From Sphingomonas sp. JUb134 (lineage in GTDB: Bacteria; Pseudomonadota; Alphaproteobacteria; Sphingomonadales; Sphingomonadaceae), in the NCBI RefSeq assembly GCF_004341505.2, contig NZ_SLYP02000001.1, forward strand, positions 1 to 64,000: a stretch of 64,000 bases of DNA, read 5' to 3'. Made by a program: the position numbers and the translations under genes. A model generated the notes under the pieces. It saw only the letters and a program-made list of their open reading frames with translations. It was not told the DNA's origin and did no database searches. Of the stretch, positions 42,958 through 53,402 are shown piece by piece (within the stretch, counting starts at the first letter, position 1; each line of letters starts with the position of its first letter).

Positions 42958-43571
42958 GCTCCTAGCTGGGGCAACTTGTGATCGCCGCGAGAAATGGCAC
43001 GGAACACGTCGTTCTCGCGCCGGACGAGCAGCACCTGCTCCCCCTCTTCAAAGATCTGTCCGGGGTTGTCGGGTTCGACCATGACGTAGTGCGGCTGCCC
43101 GTGACGGTCCTCGACCCGAGCCCGAGCAGGCGCGCCGGGAACTGCACGACCCATCACGATCCGGGCGAAGCGACCGACCAGCTCCTCGAGCAGGATTGCA
43201 GTGGTGTGGTCTTGCGGGAGCACCCGCGCCAGGCCACGCGCCGCGAGCCCGGTGAGCGGCAGCGCGGCGATGCCCGCGGCCGGCACGGCGATCCAGCCGC
43301 TCAGCAGGGCGCCCGTCCATTCGAGCGCCGCCTGTTCACCCAGCAGCCCGATCGAGCCGAAGATCCCGAGGAACAGGACCAGCAGCATCAGCAGCGGCAC
43401 TCGGCCGACTCCGAGCCACGACAGCAGGTCGCCACCCATGTCGGCGTCCAGATCTGCATCGGCATCCAGCTCGACGCCGAAGCCGATCAACTGCACCAGT
43501 CCGATCAACAGCATCAGAACAAGCGCCGCAGTAAAGGCGATGTTCTGCGGCAGGCCCAGAAACTCGAGCAA
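42954..43571 (-). CDS. YqiJ family / NfeD-like membrane protein, flotillin partner
   Basis: A 205-residue inner-membrane protein. Three hydrophobic segments (NIAFTAALVLMLLIGLVQLIGFG, VPLLMLLVLFLGIFGSIGLLG, LLSGWIAVPAAGIAALPLTGLA) surround an acidic repeat (ELDADADLDADMGGD), and a soluble C-terminal domain (LVGRFARIVMG ... YVMVEPDNPGQIFEEGEQVL) has the beta-rich OB-fold typical of NfeD-type proteins. NfeD proteins pair with SPFH/flotillin proteins and are thought to control their assembly. The gene overlaps the flotillin gene by ATGA, so the two proteins should be made in a fixed ratio. Confidence 0.88.
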   Translation of the reverse strand: MLEFLGLPQNIAFTAALVLMLLIGLVQLIGFGVELDADADLDADMGGDLLSWLGVGRVPLLMLLVLFLGIFGSIGLLGEQAALEWTGALLSGWIAVPAAGIAALPLTGLAARGLARVLPQDHTTAILLEELVGRFARIVMGRAVPGAPARARVEDRHGQPHYVMVEPDNPGQIFEEGEQVLLVRRENDVFRAISRGDHKLPQLGA

Positions 43572-43761
43572 CTCCCCCTCCCCGATTCGAAGTCGAGCTT
43601 AGGGGTGCTTCTACTCGCACTCTAGCGGAATCGGATCGACGCGGGGGAAGTCGCTACGCGGTATACCCCGCGGCTTTTCCTTGTCCGGTTGCGGCTTTGG
43701 TGGTTGTAGGCAGGCGCGGCGCATCGCGCCGCCGACGAGGCACCAACGAAGAGGGCCGTAC

Positions 43762-44958
43762 GTGATCACTTCCCAAGACGTCCACGCAGCCGCTACCCGG
43801 ATCGCCGGCAAGGTGATCCGCACCCCCGTAGTGCACAGCGACGCGATTAGCCGGATTACCGGCGCGGACGTCTGGCTGAAGCTCGATACGCTGCAGGTTA
43901 CCGGCGCGTTCAAGGAGCGCGGCGCCGCCAACCGGCTCGCGCTGCTCTCCGCAGAAGAGCGCGCGGCGGGGGTGGTTGCGATGTCGGCGGGGAACCACGC
44001 CCAGGCAGTCGCCCGGCACGCAGCGCTGCTCGGTATCCGCGCGGTGATCGTGATGCCGGCCTTCACGCCCTCCACAAAAGTCACCCGCACCGCCCGCTGG
44101 GGCGCCGAGGTCGTGCTGCACGGCACGACCCTGGCCGAGGCCGCCGCCCACGCCCACAATCTCGCCGACGACCAGGGGCTGGTGTTCGTCCACCCCTATG
44201 ACGACGACGCGGTGATCGCGGGCCAGGGGACGCTCGCACTCGAACTGATCGAGGATGTGCCCGAACTCGACACGCTGGCGATTCCGGTGGGAGGCGGCGG
44301 GCTGGTCGCAGGCGCGGCGCTCGCAGCACAGGGCGCGGGCCGGCCGATCGTCACCTATGGCGTCGAGGTCGAGAGCTATGCGGCCATGGCGCAGGAACTG
44401 GCGGGAGCGCCCGTCAGCGTCGGCGGTGCGACCGTGGCGGAAGGCATTGCCGTCCGCGACATCGGCCGCAAGCCGCTGGAGATCGTGCGCCAGCTGGTGA
44501 AGCAGGTGCTGACCGTGCCCGAACGCGCGATCGAGAGCGCGATCGCGCTCTTGGCCGAGGAAGCCAAGATCGTCGCCGAGGGCGCAGGGGCGACCGGCGT
44601 CGCCGCGCTCCTGACCTATCCGGAGCTGTTCCGTGGCCGCAAGGTGGGCGTGCCGGTGTGCGGGGCGAACATCGACAATCGCGCGCTCGCCAATGTGCTC
44701 CAGCGGGTGATGGTGCGCGACGGGCGGCTGATGCGACTGATCCTCGACATTCCCGACCGCCCGGGTGTCCTCGGCGAGATCTCCACGCGGATCGGGGCGG
44801 CCGGAGCCAACATCATCGAGGTGTCGCATCACCGGCTCTTCACCTCCCCCAGCGTCCAGGCGGCGCGGCTGGAGGTGATGTTCGAGGCACGCGACGCGAC
44901 CCACAGCGATGCCGTGGTGGCCGCGCTGCAGGAGCATTATGCGGTGACGCGGCTGTAG
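43762..44958 (+). CDS. ilvA: Threonine ammonia-lyase
   Basis: A 398-residue PLP enzyme converting threonine to 2-oxobutanoate and ammonia, the first step of isoleucine synthesis. The PLP lysine is Lys51 in LQVTGAFKERGAANR; SAGNHAQAVA binds the substrate and VGGGGLVAGAAL the PLP phosphate. A C-terminal ACT domain (about 325-398: RLILDIPDRPGVLGEISTRI, then HHRLFTSP) is expected to give feedback control. This is the single-ACT type of about 400 residues, shorter than E. coli IlvA. The start is GTG 43762 (VITSQDVHAAATRI) with GAGGG eight bases upstream. A 7-pair hairpin (43716-43732) lies in the leader; its role is unknown. Confidence 0.93.
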   Translation: MITSQDVHAAATRIAGKVIRTPVVHSDAISRITGADVWLKLDTLQVTGAFKERGAANRLALLSAEERAAGVVAMSAGNHAQAVARHAALLGIRAVIVMPAFTPSTKVTRTARWGAEVVLHGTTLAEAAAHAHNLADDQGLVFVHPYDDDAVIAGQGTLALELIEDVPELDTLAIPVGGGGLVAGAALAAQGAGRPIVTYGVEVESYAAMAQELAGAPVSVGGATVAEGIAVRDIGRKPLEIVRQLVKQVLTVPERAIESAIALLAEEAKIVAEGAGATGVAALLTYPELFRGRKVGVPVCGANIDNRALANVLQRVMVRDGRLMRLILDIPDRPGVLGEISTRIGAAGANIIEVSHHRLFTSPSVQAARLEVMFEARDATHSDAVVAALQEHYAVTRL

Positions 44959-44991
44959 AGGCGTTCCGCCGGCGACCGGGTCGCCGGCGGT

Positions 44992-46011
44992 TCAGTCGCC
45001 GATCGTCAGCACGATCTTGCCGACGTGGTCGCCCGCCTCCATGCGCCGGTGCGCCTCGGCTGCTTGCGAGAGCGGAAAGCTGCGGTCCATCAGCGGGCGC
45101 AGCTTGCCTTCGACCACGAAGGGCCAGACCAGCCGCGCGATCTCTTCGGCGACCAGTGTCTTGAACTCCGCATCTCGCGGGCGCAGCGTCGAACCGGTCA
45201 GCGTCAGGCGGCGGCGCATCACCTGCCAGATCGGGATGGTCGCCTCCGCGCCACGCTGCACCGCGATCGAGACGTGGCGCCCATCCTCGGCCAGGCACTT
45301 CAGGTTGCGCGGCACATAGTCGCCGCCGACCATGTCGAGCACCGCCGCGACGCCTGCGCCGCCGGTGATCGCCTTGACCCGTTCGACGAAGTCCTCGGTC
45401 TTGTAGTTGATCGCGTGGGTCGCGCCATGCGCCAGCGCCGCCTGGGCCTTGTCGTCGGAGCCTACCGTCACGATGATCTCGACCCCGAACAGCGCGCACA
45501 GGCTGATCGCCATGGTGCCGATGCCGCTGGTGCCACCATGGACGAGCACCGTATCCCCAGCCTGGACATAGGCGCGCTCAAACAGGTTGGTCCACACGGT
45601 GAACAGCGTCTCCGGCAGTGCCGCCGCCTCTGCCATCGAAAGCCCCTCGGGAACCGGCAGGCACTGGCCAGCGGGTGCCAGCGCATATTCGGCATAGCCA
45701 CCGCCAGCCAGCAGCGCGCAGACGGTGGCACCGCTCAGTCCCGGATCCACGCCCTCGCCGATCGCGGCGACCGTGCCGGCGACCTCAAGCCCGGGGATGG
45801 ACGGCGCGCCAGGCGGCGGCGGGTAATTGCCCGCGCGCTGAAGCAGGTCGGGCCGGTTTACGCCGGCCGCCGCGACCCGGATCAGCACCTCGCCGGGCGC
45901 CGGCTGTGGCACCGGACGTTCGACCGGCACCAGCACCTCGGGCCCGCCCGCCACCTCCGGGTCGATCGCGATCATGGTACCCGGAATGCTCTCGGGAAGG
46001 TTCATCGGCAT
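44992..46011 (-). CDS. NAD(P)H-quinone oxidoreductase (zeta-crystallin/PIG3 type, MDR superfamily)
   Basis: A 339-residue medium-chain dehydrogenase/reductase without structural zinc cysteines. Landmarks: EVLIRVAAAGVNRPDLLQR with the conserved N-R-x-D-L-L-Q-R of PIG3-like enzymes, NYPPPPGAPSIPGLEVAG, AALPETLFTVWTNLF, VLVHGGTSGIGTMAISLC (the NADPH-binding site) and ATHAINYKTEDF. The start is ATG 46011, with AGGGAG a few bases upstream; a downstream ATG at 46005 is also possible, while the 46116 start lacks a ribosome binding site. It reduces quinones with NADPH in the cytoplasm. Divergent from the DUF1192 gene, with 67 bases between the starts. Confidence 0.92.
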   Translation of the reverse strand: MPMNLPESIPGTMIAIDPEVAGGPEVLVPVERPVPQPAPGEVLIRVAAAGVNRPDLLQRAGNYPPPPGAPSIPGLEVAGTVAAIGEGVDPGLSGATVCALLAGGGYAEYALAPAGQCLPVPEGLSMAEAAALPETLFTVWTNLFERAYVQAGDTVLVHGGTSGIGTMAISLCALFGVEIIVTVGSDDKAQAALAHGATHAINYKTEDFVERVKAITGGAGVAAVLDMVGGDYVPRNLKCLAEDGRHVSIAVQRGAEATIPIWQVMRRRLTLTGSTLRPRDAEFKTLVAEEIARLVWPFVVEGKLRPLMDRSFPLSQAAEAHRRMEAGDHVGKIVLTIGD

Positions 46012-46078
46012 CTGGCTCCCTTTGCTTCCCCGCGCGTTGCCCAGCGTTATTGACATCGCGCAAAGGAGGGTCAACGCT

Positions 46079-46282
46079 GTGCCGATGGACGCCGAGGAAT
46101 TTCTGCCGCGTCGCAAGGACGATCCGCTGGCGCAGCTGGCCCGCGAGGACCTGGATCCGTTGTCTGTCGCGGAGCTTCACGCACGCATCGCAGCGCTGGA
46201 GGCGGAGATCGCCCGGTGCCGAAGCCAGGTTGAGCGGGCGACGACCCATCGGGCCAGCGCCGACGCGCTCTTTCGAAGGTGA
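46079..46282 (+). CDS. DUF1192 family protein
   Basis: A 67-residue protein with the DUF1192 pattern: RRKDDPLAQLAREDLDPLSV, ELHARIAALEAEIAR, then ATTHRASADALFRR. It is a short alpha-helical, coiled-coil-like protein common in alphaproteobacteria; function unknown. I choose the GTG at 46079 instead of the ATG at 46085 because the excellent Shine-Dalgarno AGGAGGG (46064-46070) is eight bases from the GTG but 14 from the ATG. The difference is only two residues. clpA follows after 133 bases. Confidence 0.85.
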   Translation: MPMDAEEFLPRRKDDPLAQLAREDLDPLSVAELHARIAALEAEIARCRSQVERATTHRASADALFRR

Positions 46283-46303
46283 CCATCGGGGCGCTGGTCA
46301 AGG

Positions 46304-46318
46304 GAACGTTCCTGGAAC
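46304..46318. promoter_or_regulatory. GAAC-N7-GAAC motif, possible LexA-type site upstream of clpA
   Basis: GAAC (46304-46307), exactly seven bases, GAAC (46315-46318). Read on the other strand it is GTTC-N7-GTTC, the LexA box of alphaproteobacteria. It lies about 100 bases before clpA. About two such matches are expected by chance in 64 kb on both strands, so this is weak. Confidence 0.25.
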
Positions 46319-46415
46319 GCCGGGGCCGGCAGCCGCTTGATGTGGGCCCCTTGCGTTCCGACATAGATGCAAACGGCCGATGCACGCTCGTCGGCCCGGT
46401 TGGAGTATCCGTCTG

Positions 46416-48728
46416 ATGCCATCCTTTGCCTCCGCCCTCGAAACCACGCTGCACAAGGCGCTCGAGGCTGCGTCCACCCGCCGGCACGAATATGCCACGC
46501 TCGAGCACCTGCTGTTCGCGCTGGTGGAGGACGAACATGCGTCCAAGGTCATGAACGCCTGCGGCGTCGACCTGGGCGAGCTCAAGGCGACCGTCGCCCA
46601 GTATCTCGACACCGAACTCGACGCGCTGAAGGTCGATTCGGCCACCGATCCCTCGCCCACTTCGGGCTTCCAGCGCGTCGTCCAGCGCGCGATCCTTCAC
46701 GTCCAGTCCTCCGGCCGCGACGAAGTGACCGGCGCCAACGTGCTCGTTGCGCTGTTTTCCGAACGCGAAAGCTACGCCGTCTACTTCCTCCAGCAGCAGG
46801 ACATGAGCAGGCTCGATGCGGTCAGCTATATCAGCCACGGCGTCGGCAAGGGCGGCTCGCCGTCCGAGGCACGCGAAGTGAAGGGCGCCGACGAGGAGAA
46901 GCCCAAGGCCGATCCCAAGGGCAAGGGCGAGAGCGCGCTGAAGCAGTTCTGCGTCGACCTCAACGAAAAGGCCAAGAACGGCAAGGTCGATCCCCTGATC
47001 GGCCGTTCGGCCGAGGTCGATCGCACGGTGCAGATCCTGTGCCGCCGCTCCAAGAACAACCCGCTCTATGTGGGCGATCCGGGCGTGGGCAAGACCGCGA
47101 TCGCGGAAGGGCTGGCGCGCAAGATCGTCGAGGGTGACGTGCCGGAAGTGCTGCTGCCCGCCGTCATCTATTCGCTCGACATGGGCGCGCTGCTCGCCGG
47201 CACCCGCTATCGCGGCGATTTCGAGGAGCGGCTGAAGCAGGTCGTCAACGAGCTCGAAAAGCTGCCGCACGCGATCCTGTTCATCGACGAGATCCACACG
47301 GTGATCGGCGCGGGTGCGACCTCGGGTGGGGCGATGGATGCGTCCAACCTGCTGAAGCCGGCGCTGTCGGGCGGCGCGATCCGCTGCATCGGCTCGACGA
47401 CCTACAAGGAGTTCCGCAACCACTTCGAAAAGGATCGCGCGCTGCTGCGCCGGTTCCAGAAGATCGACGTCAACGAGCCGTCGGTCGAGGACACGATCAA
47501 GATCCTGACCGGCTTGCGCACCGCGTTCGAGGGGCACCATTCGGTGAAGTACACCCCCGACGCGATCAAGTCGGCGGTGGAGCTCTCCGCGCGCTACATC
47601 AACGACCGCAAGCTGCCCGACAAGGCGATCGACGTGATCGACGAGGTCGGCGCGATGCAGATGCTGGTGGCGCCCAACAAGCGCAAGAAGACCATCACCA
47701 CCCGCGAGGTGGAGGCGGTGATCGCCACCATGGCGCGCATTCCGCCGAAGTCGGTCTCGACCGACGACACGCGCGTGCTCGCGAACCTCGACACCGACCT
47801 CAAGCGGGTCGTGTTCGGGCAGGATCCGGCGATCGAGGTGCTTTCCTCGGCCATCAAGCTCAGCCGGGCCGGCCTGCGCGATCCCGACAAGCCGATCGGC
47901 AACTATCTGTTCTCCGGCCCGACGGGCGTCGGCAAGACCGAGGTTGCGCGCCAGCTCGCCGAGATCTTGGGCATTCCGCTCCAGCGCTTCGACATGTCCG
48001 AATATATGGAGCGCCACTCGGTCAGCCGGCTGATCGGTGCCCCTCCGGGCTATGTCGGCTATGACCAGGGCGGCCTCTTGACGGACGCGGTCGACCAGAA
48101 CCCGCATTCGGTGCTGCTGCTCGACGAGATCGAGAAGGCGCATCCGGACCTGTTCAACATCCTGTTGCAGGTGATGGACAACGGCAAGCTGACCGACCAC
48201 CACGGCAAGACCGTCGATTTCCGCAACACCATCCTGATCATGACGACCAACGCCGGTGCGTCGGACATGGCCAAGGAGTCGATCGGCTTTGGCCAGATCA
48301 GCCGCGAGGACGTGCAGGAGGAGGCGGTGAAGAAGCTCTTCACCCCGGAATTCCGTAACCGCCTCGATGCGATCGTGCCGTTCGGGTACCTGCCGACCGA
48401 AGTGGTCGAGCGCGTGGTGGAGAAGTTCATTCTCCAGCTCGAGCTCCAGCTTGCCGACCGCAACGTCCACATCCACCTGGATGAGGCCGCCAAGGCGTGG
48501 CTGACCGAGCGCGGCTATGACAAGCTCTACGGCGCACGGCCGATGGGCCGCCTGATCCAGGAGAAGATCAAGCAGCCGCTCGCCGAGGAGCTGCTGTTCG
48601 GCAAGCTCGTCCACGGGGGCGAGGTGTCGGTGAAGCTGAAGGACGGCGCGCTCGCCTTCGAGATCACCCCGGCAGCTCCCCGCAAGCCCAAGAAGGGCGG
48701 CCGGGCCAAGGCACCCGCCAAGGCGTAA
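46416..48728 (+). CDS. clpA: ATP-dependent Clp protease ATP-binding subunit ClpA
   Basis: A 770-residue Hsp100 unfoldase that feeds ClpP and degrades N-end-rule and other substrates. The N-domain (about 1-145) has [20 protein letters not shown] and [13 protein letters not shown]; the first AAA+ domain has GDPGVGKTA (about 220) and [13 protein letters not shown]; the second has [13 protein letters not shown] (about 500), [15 protein letters not shown] and [13 protein letters not shown]. The C-terminus is basic ([14 protein letters not shown]). No ClpB-type middle coiled coil is present. Start ATG 46416 ([11 protein letters not shown]). The adaptor gene clpS, which usually sits just before clpA, is not here; the gene upstream is DUF1192. 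Confidence 0.96.
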   Translation: MPSFASALETTLHKALEAASTRRHEYATLEHLLFALVEDEHASKVMNACGVDLGELKATVAQYLDTELDALKVDSATDPSPTSGFQRVVQRAILHVQSSGRDEVTGANVLVALFSERESYAVYFLQQQDMSRLDAVSYISHGVGKGGSPSEAREVKGADEEKPKADPKGKGESALKQFCVDLNEKAKNGKVDPLIGRSAEVDRTVQILCRRSKNNPLYVGDPGVGKTAIAEGLARKIVEGDVPEVLLPAVIYSLDMGALLAGTRYRGDFEERLKQVVNELEKLPHAILFIDEIHTVIGAGATSGGAMDASNLLKPALSGGAIRCIGSTTYKEFRNHFEKDRALLRRFQKIDVNEPSVEDTIKILTGLRTAFEGHHSVKYTPDAIKSAVELSARYINDRKLPDKAIDVIDEVGAMQMLVAPNKRKKTITTREVEAVIATMARIPPKSVSTDDTRVLANLDTDLKRVVFGQDPAIEVLSSAIKLSRAGLRDPDKPIGNYLFSGPTGVGKTEVARQLAEILGIPLQRFDMSEYMERHSVSRLIGAPPGYVGYDQGGLLTDAVDQNPHSVLLLDEIEKAHPDLFNILLQVMDNGKLTDHHGKTVDFRNTILIMTTNAGASDMAKESIGFGQISREDVQEEAVKKLFTPEFRNRLDAIVPFGYLPTEVVERVVEKFILQLELQLADRNVHIHLDEAAKAWLTERGYDKLYGARPMGRLIQEKIKQPLAEELLFGKLVHGGEVSVKLKDGALAFEITPAAPRKPKKGGRAKAPAKA

Positions 48729-48735
48729 CCAATCT

Positions 48736-48770
48736 CCGGCCCCGGTCCTCGCGACCGGGGCCGGCGCTTT
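48736..48770 (+). terminator. Terminator after clpA
   Basis: CCGGCCCCGGTC, loop CTCGC, GACCGGGGCCGG, a 12-pair perfect stem, then CGCTTTCC. Strong stem, short T-run. Confidence 0.8.
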
Positions 48771-48833
48771 CCTCCAATTATTTCCGAACTAGGTTAATGG
48801 TTTTTTCGTTGGCGTAACGATATTGCGCCAGCG

Positions 48834-50517
48834 GTGACCGGGAGCCTGATTCGAATAGCGCAGATGCTGTGCGCTCTGCTGTTGGCGAATGTCGCCCTTG
48901 CTCCCGCGTCCGCCGTATCGCTTTCCGTCGAGCCGCTTGCCACCTGCGTGCTGCCGGCGGCGGCCAGCCACGACTCACGCGCGCTTTTTGCCCGGCCGGA
49001 CTGGTTCAACTGCACCAAGCCCCAGCAGGACTGGGGACCCGGCAGCTTCTGGGTAATATCCAACCCGCTGACGCTGCGGGGAAGCACAGAGGAGCCGCTG
49101 CGGCTGCGGATGGGCAGCCTTTGGCAGCGCGCGGTGGTGCTGCACATTCTCTATGCCGATGGCCACATCGCGTCGTTCCGTGCCGATCAGCAGGAACTGA
49201 CGCGCCGCATCCAGATGGGCGCGCTGGTGGAGTTCGCCCTTCCCACCCGCACCGCGCCTGCCACCCGGCTGTTGTGGCGAGTGGAGGACTCCGCCAATTT
49301 GCGTGGCCTGGTGGTCGGGCCGAAGCTCGTGACGCGCAGCGAGGCGGAGCGCGAGACGCTCACGCTGACGGCGGTGTACGCCGCCTTCCTGGGGCTGTGC
49401 GTGGCGCTGATCGTGTACAATCTGGCCTTGTGGAAGGTGCTGCGCCACCGCTTCCAGCTCGCCTATTGCGCAATGCTGCTGTGCCTGGCGGGCTATGCCT
49501 TTTCCTCGTCGGGCGCACTTGCCTGGCTGTTGCCCGACATCGCCAACAACCAGCGGATCACCGTCAACTATGTGTTGCTAGCCTGGGCCGCAGCGGCCGC
49601 GCTGGCGTTCAGCCGCAGCTTCTTCGAGGCGCGGATCTTCCAGGGCTGGGTCGGCCGGGTGACCGAAATCGCGATGGTGGCCATGCTGGTGCTGGGCGTA
49701 GTGTTCCTGCTGCTGGCGCCTGTCGCGATCCGTACACTGGACCCGATATTCTCGCTGATGTTCGTTGCGCTGACCGCCGTGGTGGTGCCGTTCCTGTGGC
49801 GAGCGTGGCGACGGCGCAGCAACTATCTATGGCTGTTCGCGCTCACCTGGGCGTCACCGCTCGCGATGGCGGTGCTGCGGATCTCGGCCAATGCCGGGCT
49901 GGTGCCGTGGAATTTCTGGATCGACAACTCGACCGTTCCGGCAATGACCTGGGAAGCGCTGCTCACGAGCCTGGCGATTGCATATCGCATCCGCCTGCTC
50001 AGCATCGAGCGCGATACGGCCGTCCGTCAGGAAATCAGCACGCGGCGCCTGGCCGAGACGGACCCGCTCACCGGCCTGCTCAACCGCCGCGCCTTTCTGG
50101 AACAGGCGATCGGCCGCGCGGCCGACCAGCAGTTGCTCGTGGTAGATGTTGACCACTTCAAGCAGGTCAACGAGGCGGTCGGCCATGATGGCGGCGATGA
50201 GGTGCTGCGCGTGATCGCTCGCACGCTGCGCCGAGCGACGCCCCCCGGCACGCTGATCGCGCGCATGGGGGGCGAGGAGTTCGTGATCCTGGCCGATGCG
50301 CGCGTCGCGCTCGATGCCGAGGCTCTGCTGGCGGCGGTACGCTCTGCGCCCATACGCGCTGGAGGTCACCGCCAGCATCGGCAGCTGCACCGGTCCGCTT
50401 CACGACAAGACCGACTGGCAGCAGCTGTACCATGAGGCAGACGGGGCGCTGTTCGCCGCCAAGCACGCCGGCCGCAACCGGGCGCATCACGCCCGGCCCG
50501 CGCTTCACGCCGCCTGA
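48834..50517 (+). pseudogene. Membrane diguanylate cyclase (7TM sensor plus GGDEF), frameshifted near the 3' end
   Basis: The protein has a signal peptide (MLCALLLANVALAPASA), an extracellular 7TMR-DISM-like domain (residues about 30-180), seven membrane helices (about 185-385) and a GGDEF domain (ETDPLTGLLNRRAFLEQAIG; MGGEEFVILA active site). The main frame goes out of register after codon 50349-50351 and stops at 50435 with an unrelated tail. The correct C-terminus (YALEVTASIGSCTGPLHDK, YHEADGALFAAKHAGRNRAH) continues in another frame from 50353 to 50517. One extra base, or two missing, at about 50352 explains this. The shortened product loses the last third of the catalytic domain and is probably inactive. 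The I-site RxxD before GGEEF is absent. Start GTG 48834 or ATG 48864. Confidence 0.75.
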
Positions 50518-50550
50518 GACGCGCCCGCCGCCGTCAGCAGGGCAACGATG

Positions 50551-52359
50551 CTATTGCTCGTCGCCCATCCGCAAGGCGGCGATGAAGGCTTCTTGCGGGA
50601 TGCTGACCGAGCCGTACTCGCGCATCTTCGCCTTGCCCTTCTTCTGCTTCTCCAGCAGCTTGCGCTTGCGGGTGGCGTCGCCGCCATAGCATTTGGCGGT
50701 CACGTCCTTGCGCATCGCGCTGATCGTCTCGCGCGCGATCACCTTGCCGCCGATCGCCGCCTGGATCGGGATCTTGAACATGTGCCTGGGGATCAGCTCC
50801 TTCAGCCGCTCGACCATGCCGCGGCCACGCACTTCGGCGGTGCCGCGATGGACGATCATGCTCAGCGCATCGACAGGCTCCTCGTTGACCAGGATGCTCA
50901 TCTTGACGAGGTCGCCCTCGCGATAGCCGATCTGCTCATAGTCGAAGCTCGCATAACCCTTCGACAGCGACTTCAGCCGGTCGTAGAAGTCGAACACCAC
51001 TTCGTTGAGCGGCAGTTCGTAGGTCGCCTGCGCGCGGCCGCTGACATAGGTCAGGTTCTTCTGGATGCCTCGCCGGTCTTGGCACAGCTTCAGGATCGAA
51101 CCGAGATATTCGTCGGGGACATAGATCGTCGCCTCGATCCATGGCTCGCTGATGCTCGCGATCTTGTTGGGATCGGGCATGTCGGCCGGGTTGTGCAGGT
51201 CGATCTTTGTCACGCCCGCGGGATCGGGATGGGTCAGCTCAATCTCATACACGACCGACGGCGCGGTGGTGATGAGGTCGAGGTCGTATTCGCGGGTCAG
51301 CCGCTCCTGGATGATCTCCAGGTGGAGCAGCCCCAGGAAGCCGCAGCGAAAGCCGAAGCCCAGCGCCGCCGAGGTTTCCATCTCGAAGCTGAAACTCGCG
51401 TCGTTCAGCCGCAGCTTGCTGATTGATTCGCGCAGCTTCTCGAAGTCGTTCGCGTCGACCGGGAACAGCCCGCAGAACACCACCGGCTGGACTTCCTTGA
51501 AGCCCGGCACGGCTTCGGCCGCGGGTCGCTTGGCATCGGTGATCGTGTCGCCGACCGCGGTCTGGGCGACTTCCTTGATCTGCGCGGTAATGAAGCCGAT
51601 CTCGCCCGGGCCAAGGTCGGTCAGTTGCTCGATCTTCGGCCGGAAGCAGCCGACGCGGTCCACCAGGTGCGTGGTGCCCGCGTTCATGAACTTGATCTGC
51701 TGGCCCTTCTTGAGGGTGCCGTCGATCACGCGGACCAGGATGACGACGCCCAGATACGGGTCGTACCAGCTGTCGACGAGCATCGCCTTCAGCGGCGCGT
51801 CCGCATCGCCCTTGGGCGCGGGGATCCGCTCGACCACCGTGTCGAGGATTTCCTCGATGCCGATCCCCGCCTTTGCGGAGGCAAGCACTGCGTGGGACGT
51901 GTCGAGGCCGATCAGGTCTTCGATCTCGGCCTTCACGCGTTCGGGCTCGGCGGCGGGCAGGTCGATCTTGTTGATGACCGGGATGATCTCGTGATCGTGC
52001 TCAATCGACTGGTAGACGTTGGCGAGCGTCTGCGCCTCTACGCCCTGCGCCGCGTCCACCACCAGCAGCGCGCCTTCGCACGCCGCCAGGCTGCGCGAGA
52101 CTTCATAGGCGAAGTCGACGTGGCCGGGCGTGTCCATCAGGTTGAGGACGTGGCCCTTCCATTCCAGGCGCACGGTCTGCGCCTTGATGGTGATGCCGCG
52201 CTCCTTCTCGATCTCCATGTTATCGAGCACCTGCGCCGACATCTCGCGGTCGGAGAGGCCTCCGGTGCGCTGGATCAGCCGGTCCGCAAGCGTCGATTTG
52301 CCGTGATCGATGTGCGCGATGATCGAGAAATTGCGGATCTTGCTGAGTTCTGTCGCCAT
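50551..52359 (-). CDS. lepA: Elongation factor 4 (LepA)
   Basis: Full-length LepA of 602 residues, a ribosome-bound GTPase that affects translation fidelity and 30S biogenesis. G motifs: G1 [15 protein letters not shown] (about 15-29), G2 region [16 protein letters not shown]3 [15 protein letters not shown]4 [14 protein letters not shown]5 ASAKAGIG. The LepA-specific C-terminal domain is present ([59 protein letters not shown]). Start ATG 52359. Convergent with the broken cyclase gene; the two stop codons lie 34 bases apart. Confidence 0.97.
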   Translation of the reverse strand: MATELSKIRNFSIIAHIDHGKSTLADRLIQRTGGLSDREMSAQVLDNMEIEKERGITIKAQTVRLEWKGHVLNLMDTPGHVDFAYEVSRSLAACEGALLVVDAAQGVEAQTLANVYQSIEHDHEIIPVINKIDLPAAEPERVKAEIEDLIGLDTSHAVLASAKAGIGIEEILDTVVERIPAPKGDADAPLKAMLVDSWYDPYLGVVILVRVIDGTLKKGQQIKFMNAGTTHLVDRVGCFRPKIEQLTDLGPGEIGFITAQIKEVAQTAVGDTITDAKRPAAEAVPGFKEVQPVVFCGLFPVDANDFEKLRESISKLRLNDASFSFEMETSAALGFGFRCGFLGLLHLEIIQERLTREYDLDLITTAPSVVYEIELTHPDPAGVTKIDLHNPADMPDPNKIASISEPWIEATIYVPDEYLGSILKLCQDRRGIQKNLTYVSGRAQATYELPLNEVVFDFYDRLKSLSKGYASFDYEQIGYREGDLVKMSILVNEEPVDALSMIVHRGTAEVRGRGMVERLKELIPRHMFKIPIQAAIGGKVIARETISAMRKDVTAKCYGGDATRKRKLLEKQKKGKAKMREYGSVSIPQEAFIAALRMGDEQ

Positions 52360-52452
52360 GATCCCGCGCGGTTAGCACCGGGCCGGGCGGATGCGAAGGG
52401 GGCGCGCGTGCAGACCGCGTGTCCCGACGGCAGAAAAGCGCAAAAGAGACGC

Positions 52453-52480
52453 TTGTCACCCGCGAAATCGCTGATATAAG
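52453..52480 (+). promoter_or_regulatory. Promoter of tRNA-Pro
   Basis: TTGTCA (52453-52458), 16-base spacer, TATAAG (52475-52480). The -10 ends 42 bases before the tRNA. Confidence 0.72.
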
Positions 52481-52521
52481 CCGCCGCCTGCCACCTGGTC
52501 AGCGACTGGGATGGCATCGGT

Positions 52522-52598
52522 CGGGGAATAGCTCAGCCTGGTAGAGCACTGTGTTCGGGACGCAGGGGCCGGAGGTTCGAATCCTCTTTCCCCGACCA
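52522..52598 (+). tRNA. tRNA-Pro (anticodon CGG)
   Basis: 77 nucleotides with encoded CCA. Acceptor CGGGGAA/TTCCCCG, D-arm GCTC-AGCCTGGTA-GAGC, anticodon stem CTGTG/CGCAG with loop TTCGGGA (anticodon CGG, reading CCG), T-arm GGAGG-TTCGAAT-CCTC(T). CCG is a frequent proline codon in this GC-rich genome. Confidence 0.97.
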
Positions 52599-52700
52599 TT
52601 TTCTTCCAAGACATCAATAAGACACCCCCTTCGGGGAGCGTTCGCCGAGGCGAGCGCGACGCCGGGCTACGTGCCGTTCGGTCCGCTTTTCAGCGTCCAG

Positions 52701-53402
52701 CTAGCGCGAACCCTGCGTAGCCGAGGTCCTGCTCCGCACGAACGTCTCTGCCTGGGCATGGCTGATCTGCTCGACCGGCCCGAAGGTTTCCGTCGAGCAA
52801 TCCGTGGTTGCCTCGGTATCTTCGTCCGCCTGCACCTCCGCAAGCGAAGGGATGTGGCCATCCAGTCGGTAGCGGATCGACCAGCTCGCGATCGAAATCG
52901 CTAGGGGCGCGTCGAACGCGTAGACGGCAAGGAAGCCCGGCCGCTTGCCCGGCGCCGCGACAAGGAAATAGTTCGTTCCTTCAGAGACCATCGGCGAGCA
53001 GTATAGCGCCTGCACCTTGAAGCCCTTGCTCCGGAGCGCCTGCACCGGATTGAACCCGAAGGGCTGACCGGGCGGGCCGTCCCATTCGAAGGTGAGTTCC
53101 GAGACCGCAGCGGCGTTGGGCGCAAGAACGGTGCCGCCTGCAAGCTTGCCGATGGTTCGAAGCGTGTCTTCAGCCGAGGGCGGTGCGTCGATCCACCGTA
53201 TCGGTGAGGCCTTTGCCCGCAGCGCAGCGATCGTGGGCGTGCCGACGGCATGCGCTTCCGGGGCGAGCGCGAGCAGGGTCTCTGCCAGCGCGTCCATCGG
53301 TGCGGAAGTCCTGGATCCCTGCCGACCAGCGGCGCGCACTTCCGCCGGCCCCGAAGCCGCCAAAGCGGCAATGCAGATGCTCGCGACGACCGCGTGACGC
53401 AT
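52701..53402 (-). CDS. Exported protein of unknown function
   Basis: A 233-residue protein with an N-terminal signal peptide ([20 protein letters not shown]). The mature part has alternating strands and helices ([59 protein letters not shown]) and two cysteines (YCSP and TTDCSTE). No family is recognised. It is divergent from the MFS transporter gene and follows tRNA-Pro on the other strand. The coding reading is supported by length, signal peptide and a stop-free frame; experimental evidence is absent. Confidence 0.65.
   Translation of the reverse strand: MRHAVVASICIAALAASGPAEVRAAGRQGSRTSAPMDALAETLLALAPEAHAVGTPTIAALRAKASPIRWIDAPPSAEDTLRTIGKLAGGTVLAPNAAAVSELTFEWDGPPGQPFGFNPVQALRSKGFKVQALYCSPMVSEGTNYFLVAAPGKRPGFLAVYAFDAPLAISIASWSIRYRLDGHIPSLAEVQADEDTEATTDCSTETFGPVEQISHAQAETFVRSRTSATQGSR

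Noticed and set aside
43716..43732. Leader peptide/attenuator before ilvA
   Set aside because: Only a single 7-pair hairpin is present; there is no short leader ORF with clustered Ile/Leu/Val codons and no T-run.
46071..48614. 847-codon minus-strand ORF opposite clpA
   Set aside because: Shadow of clpA; no domain.
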